Shown: positions 6,208 to 8,920 of the stretch, piece by piece | How the letters are laid out: every line of letters starts with the position of its first letter | Numbering within the stretch: the stretch's first letter is position 1 | Origin: Rhodospirillales bacterium | GTDB lineage: Bacteria > Pseudomonadota > Alphaproteobacteria > SMXQ01 | NCBI GenBank assembly: GCA_024638585.1 | Contig: JAHEKA010000077.1 | Span: forward strand, 1-8,920 | Direction of reading: 5' to 3' | Length of the DNA stretch: 8,920 bases | The notes under the pieces: generated by a model | What the model was told of the DNA's origin: nothing | Databases searched by the model: none | What the model saw: only the letters and a program-made list of their open reading frames with translations | Translations under genes and position numbers: made by a program

Positions 6208-6938
6208 TATCGGGTCACTCCCGGTGGGACAGAGCGGCGCGGTCTCTGGGTCGGCACATGGGCCCACCTGGTGGTTTCATTGACAGAGTAATACGGCTTG
6301 TAGAACGTCACCTGACTATGGGGCAGGACACCTTCGAACAAGCTGTCCATGATGAGAATGTCGCCCCCAAGGTAGACCGCAAGCACCGCGTGGGGCAGGT
6401 TTCGAATGACGTCCTGGACCACGACGATGCGCAAGTCCTTGACATTGAAGCCGAGCGCCTTGAGAGAGACATACTTGATGATGGCATAGTCCTCGCAATC
6501 ACCGGACCGCGCGAGAAATTCAAGCGGCGATGCCCAATAATCCTCAACCTTGAAGTTCTCCTCATCCAGGCGATAGATCCAGCGATTGAGAAAGCTGTTG
6601 AGCTCCGTCAGTTGGCGCCGCGGCGGTAGCCCCTTCAACGACCGCACATGATCAAGCCACGCGGCGATGGCGGGTGAAGGACAGGCGCTAATATCCCTGT
6701 TTGCCGACCCCCGGTCGCAGGTTTCATAAACGGCCGCCTCGGCTTGGATCTTTCGAAGGACCCCGGTCCATTGTGGCAGCGCTGAGAGAGACCCGCCGAT
6801 GAACTCGATGGATCCGAACAGACGGGGAGGGATGTTCTGGCCTCGGGCCGGCCCGAGGCCGACCCCCGCCACCACCGCACAGCTCAAGGCTAGAGCTGCA
6901 GCGTACCGGACCAAGGGACGGATCGGGAGCAATGCCAT
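6207..6938 (-). CDS. lapG: LapG-like periplasmic transglutaminase-like cysteine protease (BTLCP family)
   Basis: 243 residues. An N-terminal signal peptide (hydrophobic 10-29, likely cleavage near ARG-QN, about 33-34) directs it to the periplasm. The catalytic Cys148 lies in SGDCEDYAI. The catalytic His183 is in LPHAVLAV and Asp198 in LIMDSL, so the Cys-His-Asp triad is complete. Asp147 and Glu149, flanking the Cys, match the calcium-binding pair described for LapG. In Pseudomonas, LapG cuts the N-terminal region of the giant adhesin LapA and releases it from the surface when c-di-GMP is low. The ATG at 6938 lies 9 bases after the stop of the HlyD-like gene, with an AGG-containing Shine-Dalgarno at that stop codon. 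The downstream sensor gene overlaps by one base. The type I secretion neighbours support an adhesin-processing role. No adhesin substrate gene is in the window. Confidence 0.9.
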   Translation of the reverse strand: MALLPIRPLVRYAAALALSCAVVAGVGLGPARGQNIPPRLFGSIEFIGGSLSALPQWTGVLRKIQAEAAVYETCDRGSANRDISACPSPAIAAWLDHVRSLKGLPPRRQLTELNSFLNRWIYRLDEENFKVEDYWASPLEFLARSGDCEDYAIIKYVSLKALGFNVKDLRIVVVQDVIRNLPHAVLAVYLGGDILIMDSLFEGVLPHSQVTFYKPYYSVNETTRWAHVPTQRPRRSVPPGVTR

Positions 6939-6947
6939 AACCGCGCC

Positions 6948-8297
6948 TCACCGCTCCCGCAGTGCGCGGTCCTTCGCCTTGAGCACCGGTTTGAGGAGGT
7001 AGTCGAGCACCGATTTGTTGCCCGTCAGGATATCGACCGAAGCCACCATTCCGGGAATGATCGGCAGCGGCTTGGCCTTGGTGCCCAGGTAATTGCGCTG
7101 GGTCCGAACAATGATCTTGTAATAGCTCTCCTCGCGCCCCGAAGCGTCCGGTTCGGTAATGGCATCGGCGCTGATCCGTTCCACCTTCGCCTTCAACCCG
7201 CCATAGATGGAGAAATCGTAGGCCGTGATCTTGACCGTGGCGCCCTGCTCGGGGCGGATGAAGGCGATATCCTGAGGCCGGACCTTGGCCTCCACCAGGA
7301 GCGTATCGTCAAGCGGGACGATTTCCACCAGGTCGGCGGACGGGCGCACCACGCCGCCCACCGTCGATACCTTGACCTGCTTGATAATTCCGCGTACCGG
7401 CGAGCGGACCTCGGTCCTCTGCACCCGGTCGCGGGCGGCGACGATGGCCTCCTGAACCGCCGAAAGCTCCGTCTGCCGCGCCGTCAAGTCGCGCTGGGCT
7501 TCGGCCTTGAAACCCAGAAATCGCTCCTGAATGCGGCGGTTGGCCTCACGCATGGCGGAACGCGCCCGGGGTTTCGCGAGCCGCACCGCGTCGAGCTCGC
7601 GCTGCTGCTCGCTCAGCTGGCGCTGCAACCGGATAAATTCGATGCGCGGCACCACACCCTGCTCCATCAAGGGCCTAGTGATCCGCAACTCCTCGTCGAT
7701 CAGGCTGACCGTCTTCTTCAGATGGGATTGACGGTTCTGCAGCTCAGCCAGCTCTTGTTTGCGCTGGGCCGCCTGCTGTTCAAAAACCGCGAGCTGGGCC
7801 TTGAGCTCGCCCTGCCGGGCCTCATAGAGCGAACGTTCCCGCTCCGCGATCAAAGGAGTTTCCTTGAGAAGCTCCGGCGGGAACGCCAAAGGTACCTGGT
7901 GGGCCTCGGCCTTGAGCCGGGCTACCGCCGCCATCAGGCCGAGATGCTTGGCCCTGAGCTCTCCGTAACTCGCCACGAAGGCGGTGTTCTCGATCTGCAG
8001 GAGCACTTGGCCCTTCTTGACGATCTCGCCCTCCCGGACCCTGATTTCACGGACGATGCCGCCTTCCAGGTTCTGCACCACCTGTATCTGGCTCGACGGA
8101 ATGACCCGGCCCTGACCGGTGGTGACTTCGTCGAGCACCGCCCAATGAGCCCATAGCACCGCCACGCCCAGGAACAGGGCCACGCCCATGATCAGGATAA
8201 ACCCCATGGCCGGCGGCCTGTCCAACTGGGCGCCCAAGCGGACGGGAGCAAAATCCGCGTCCTTTCGTGCTCCGGAGGGGATCTGGGAAATAGTCAT
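6948..8297 (-). CDS. Type I secretion membrane fusion protein, HlyD/LapC family
   Basis: 449 residues from the ATG at 8297, which has CGGGAGC upstream. An in-frame ATG at 8345 would overlap the ABC gene and is less likely. The protein has a short cytoplasmic N-terminus and one membrane helix (about 31-52). A first half-motif of the lipoyl/barrel-sandwich domain follows (NLEGGIVREIRVREGE, 76-91). A long Glu/Gln/Arg-rich coiled-coil hairpin (about 110-295) would reach the outer-membrane TolC-like protein. The second half-motif follows (RSPVRGIIKQVKV, 298-310), then beta-barrel strands. The C-terminus carries the HlyD-family signature region (PGMVASVDILTGNKSVLDYL, 415-434). Length and motifs match RTX-toxin and adhesin exporters. 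Gaps of 16 bases to the ABC gene and 9 bases to lapG indicate one operon. With the ABC protein and an unseen outer-membrane partner it would form the export channel for the presumed adhesin. Confidence 0.92.
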   Translation of the reverse strand: MTISQIPSGARKDADFAPVRLGAQLDRPPAMGFILIMGVALFLGVAVLWAHWAVLDEVTTGQGRVIPSSQIQVVQNLEGGIVREIRVREGEIVKKGQVLLQIENTAFVASYGELRAKHLGLMAAVARLKAEAHQVPLAFPPELLKETPLIAERERSLYEARQGELKAQLAVFEQQAAQRKQELAELQNRQSHLKKTVSLIDEELRITRPLMEQGVVPRIEFIRLQRQLSEQQRELDAVRLAKPRARSAMREANRRIQERFLGFKAEAQRDLTARQTELSAVQEAIVAARDRVQRTEVRSPVRGIIKQVKVSTVGGVVRPSADLVEIVPLDDTLLVEAKVRPQDIAFIRPEQGATVKITAYDFSIYGGLKAKVERISADAITEPDASGREESYYKIIVRTQRNYLGTKAKPLPIIPGMVASVDILTGNKSVLDYLLKPVLKAKDRALRER

Positions 8298-8313
8298 CGG
8301 CGCTCCCGATCGC

Positions 8314-8730
8314 TCAAGCCTGGCCGACCTTGATCTTGCCCGCATTGAGAGCCTCGATCACCTTCTCCCGAGGCCCGTCGGCAACCACCCGCCCCTGATC
8401 GAGGATGATGATCCGGTCCACCAGAGGCAATAGGGAGGCGCGATGTGTGATCAAGACCAGGGTCCGCCCTTTCAAGGTGGGCGCAAGGCGGGTGAGGAAT
8501 GCCTTCTCGGTACCGACGTCGATCCCACTGGTGGGTTCATCAAGGATGAGAATTGGCGGTTCCTTGATCAAGGCGCGTGCCAAGGCCACGGCCTGGCGCT
8601 GTCCGCCCGAAAGCCCTTCACCGCGCTCACCGACAATCAGGTCGTAGCCGCGCGGATGGCGGCGGACGAAATCATGAACGCCTGCCATCACCGCGGCATT
8701 CATGACGGCCTCGTCGTCGGCGGTGGGCGC
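8314..8730 (-). CDS. Type I secretion ABC transporter, C-terminal part of the ATPase domain only (5'-truncated)
   Basis: Homology to LapB/HlyB-type exporters starts near APTADDEAVMNAA (about 8730) and runs to the TGA at 8314. Present are the helical subdomain (AGVHDFVRRHPRGYDL), the signature GEGLSGGQRQ (LSGGQ at 8613-8599), Walker B with the catalytic Glu (ILILDE, 8553-8536), the D-loop SGID and the switch His (LITHR, 8447-8433). Absent are Walker A, the Q-loop and the whole transmembrane part, which should lie directly upstream. Instead the frame continues as an Ala/Ser-rich shadow of another gene to a TGA at 8883-8881. A GTG at 8799 could start an ORF of 161 codons but lies in that unrelated sequence. 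A product from here could not bind ATP normally. It is either a deletion remnant or an intact gene split by a misjoin. It is the first gene of the secretion operon, 16 bases before the HlyD-like gene. Confidence 0.85.
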   Translation of the reverse strand, partial: APTADDEAVMNAAVMAGVHDFVRRHPRGYDLIVGERGEGLSGGQRQAVALARALIKEPPILILDEPTSGIDVGTEKAFLTRLAPTLKGRTLVLITHRASLLPLVDRIIILDQGRVVADGPREKVIEALNAGKIKVGQA

Positions 8731-8920
8731 CGCCTCGGCACTGCTGGTCGACAGCTCGGCGCCAAGTCTAGCCTTGGCCGAAGCCGGGGCCAAGGCCACC
8801 GGGGTGGCCGGCAGGTGCGGGACGCTGAAGCGAGACGCCTTCGAGGCGATGGCGGCACTTGCTGCCGAGGCACGGCAATTTCAGGCAGTGGTTTGTGATC
8901 CGCCGGCTTTCGCGCCAAAC
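8723..8920 (+). CDS. RlmI-like class I SAM-dependent rRNA methyltransferase fragment (5'-truncated, runs off the right edge)
   Basis: The plus-strand frame from about 8723 to the edge encodes 66 residues with the order expected of RlmI-type methyltransferases. Part of the SAM-binding region (GAASALLVDSSAPSLALA) includes the acidic Asp after the second strand. It is followed by an acidic-loop strand (TLKRDAFEAMAAL) and the catalytic-motif strand QAVVCDPPAFAPN at the window edge. The glycine-rich motif I that should precede it (tyrosine- and glycine-rich, F-x-L-x-A) and the N-terminal PUA-like domain are missing. The same frame is instead antisense to the ABC ATPase and hits a TGA at 8675-8677. 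The only nearby ATG is at 8702, and no ribosome binding site was found for it. Known members methylate cytosine in 23S rRNA. The family call rests on motifs recognised by eye, and the exact RNA target is not determinable. Confidence 0.72.
   Translation, partial: MGAASALLVDSSAPSLALAEAGAKATGVAGRCGTLKRDAFEAMAALAAEARQFQAVVCDPPAFAPN

Noticed and set aside
6208..6267. Upstream ATG at 6267 as the start of the sensor gene
   Set aside because: The extra 20 residues are a shifted reading of the lapG 3' end. The ATG at 6207 overlapping the lapG TAA is the better coupled start.
8298..8345. Upstream ATG at 8345 as the start of the HlyD-like gene
   Set aside because: It would overlap the ABC gene 3' end with Arg/Ser-rich shadow sequence. 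The ATG at 8297 has a good Shine-Dalgarno and the expected short N-terminus.
8731..8880. Ala/Ser-rich N-terminal extension of the ABC fragment
   Set aside because: The frame is antisense to the methyltransferase-like coding sequence, which has recognisable motifs (LLVDSS, VVCDPPAF). The low complexity is a shadow effect.

Overview
The window is GC-rich, tightly packed bacterial DNA. Third codon positions are GC-biased, and the gene families suggest an alphaproteobacterium, probably Rhodospirillales-like. That assignment is inferred from codon bias and families only; there is no rRNA or other taxonomic marker. No tRNA, CRISPR array, insertion sequence or phage gene was seen.

Left part (1-1847, minus strand): a two-gene unit with a 29-base gap. 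The upstream gene encodes an HtrA/DegP-like protein with a PDZ domain in which all three catalytic positions are substituted, so it is a predicted pseudoprotease. The downstream gene encodes an alpha/beta hydrolase of the kynurenine-formamidase-like esterase type with its triad intact; it runs off the left edge. A 227-base divergent promoter region (1848-2074) separates this pair from a plus-strand, apparently monocistronic gene for a small cysteine-dioxygenase-like cupin. That gene has a good sigma70-type promoter and a clear intrinsic terminator. A 12-helix MFS transporter gene follows on the plus strand.

Right part (4144 to about 8730, minus strand): a compact operon read right to left. 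It encodes an ABC-type type I secretion ATPase (3' part only), an HlyD/LapC-type membrane fusion protein, a LapG-type periplasmic transglutaminase-like cysteine protease, and a membrane sensor with a large periplasmic CACHE-like domain, a PAS domain and a degenerate HD-GYP domain. The gaps are 16 bases, 9 bases and a 1-base TAATG overlap. In the Pseudomonas Lap system, LapG cleaves a surface adhesin exported by LapBCE, and the catalytically dead c-di-GMP receptor LapD sequesters LapG. Here the gene translationally coupled to lapG encodes a protein of different architecture that also has a degenerate c-di-GMP phosphodiesterase domain. The main hypothesis is therefore a LapD-like switch built on an HD-GYP pseudoenzyme. 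No adhesin or canonical LapD is visible.

Right edge: near 8715-8735 the ABC gene loses homology before its Q-loop and Walker A. From about 8723 the plus strand instead encodes the middle of an RlmI-like rRNA methyltransferase that lacks its own N-terminus. Two genes truncated at one point indicate a deletion between formerly divergent genes or an assembly misjoin.
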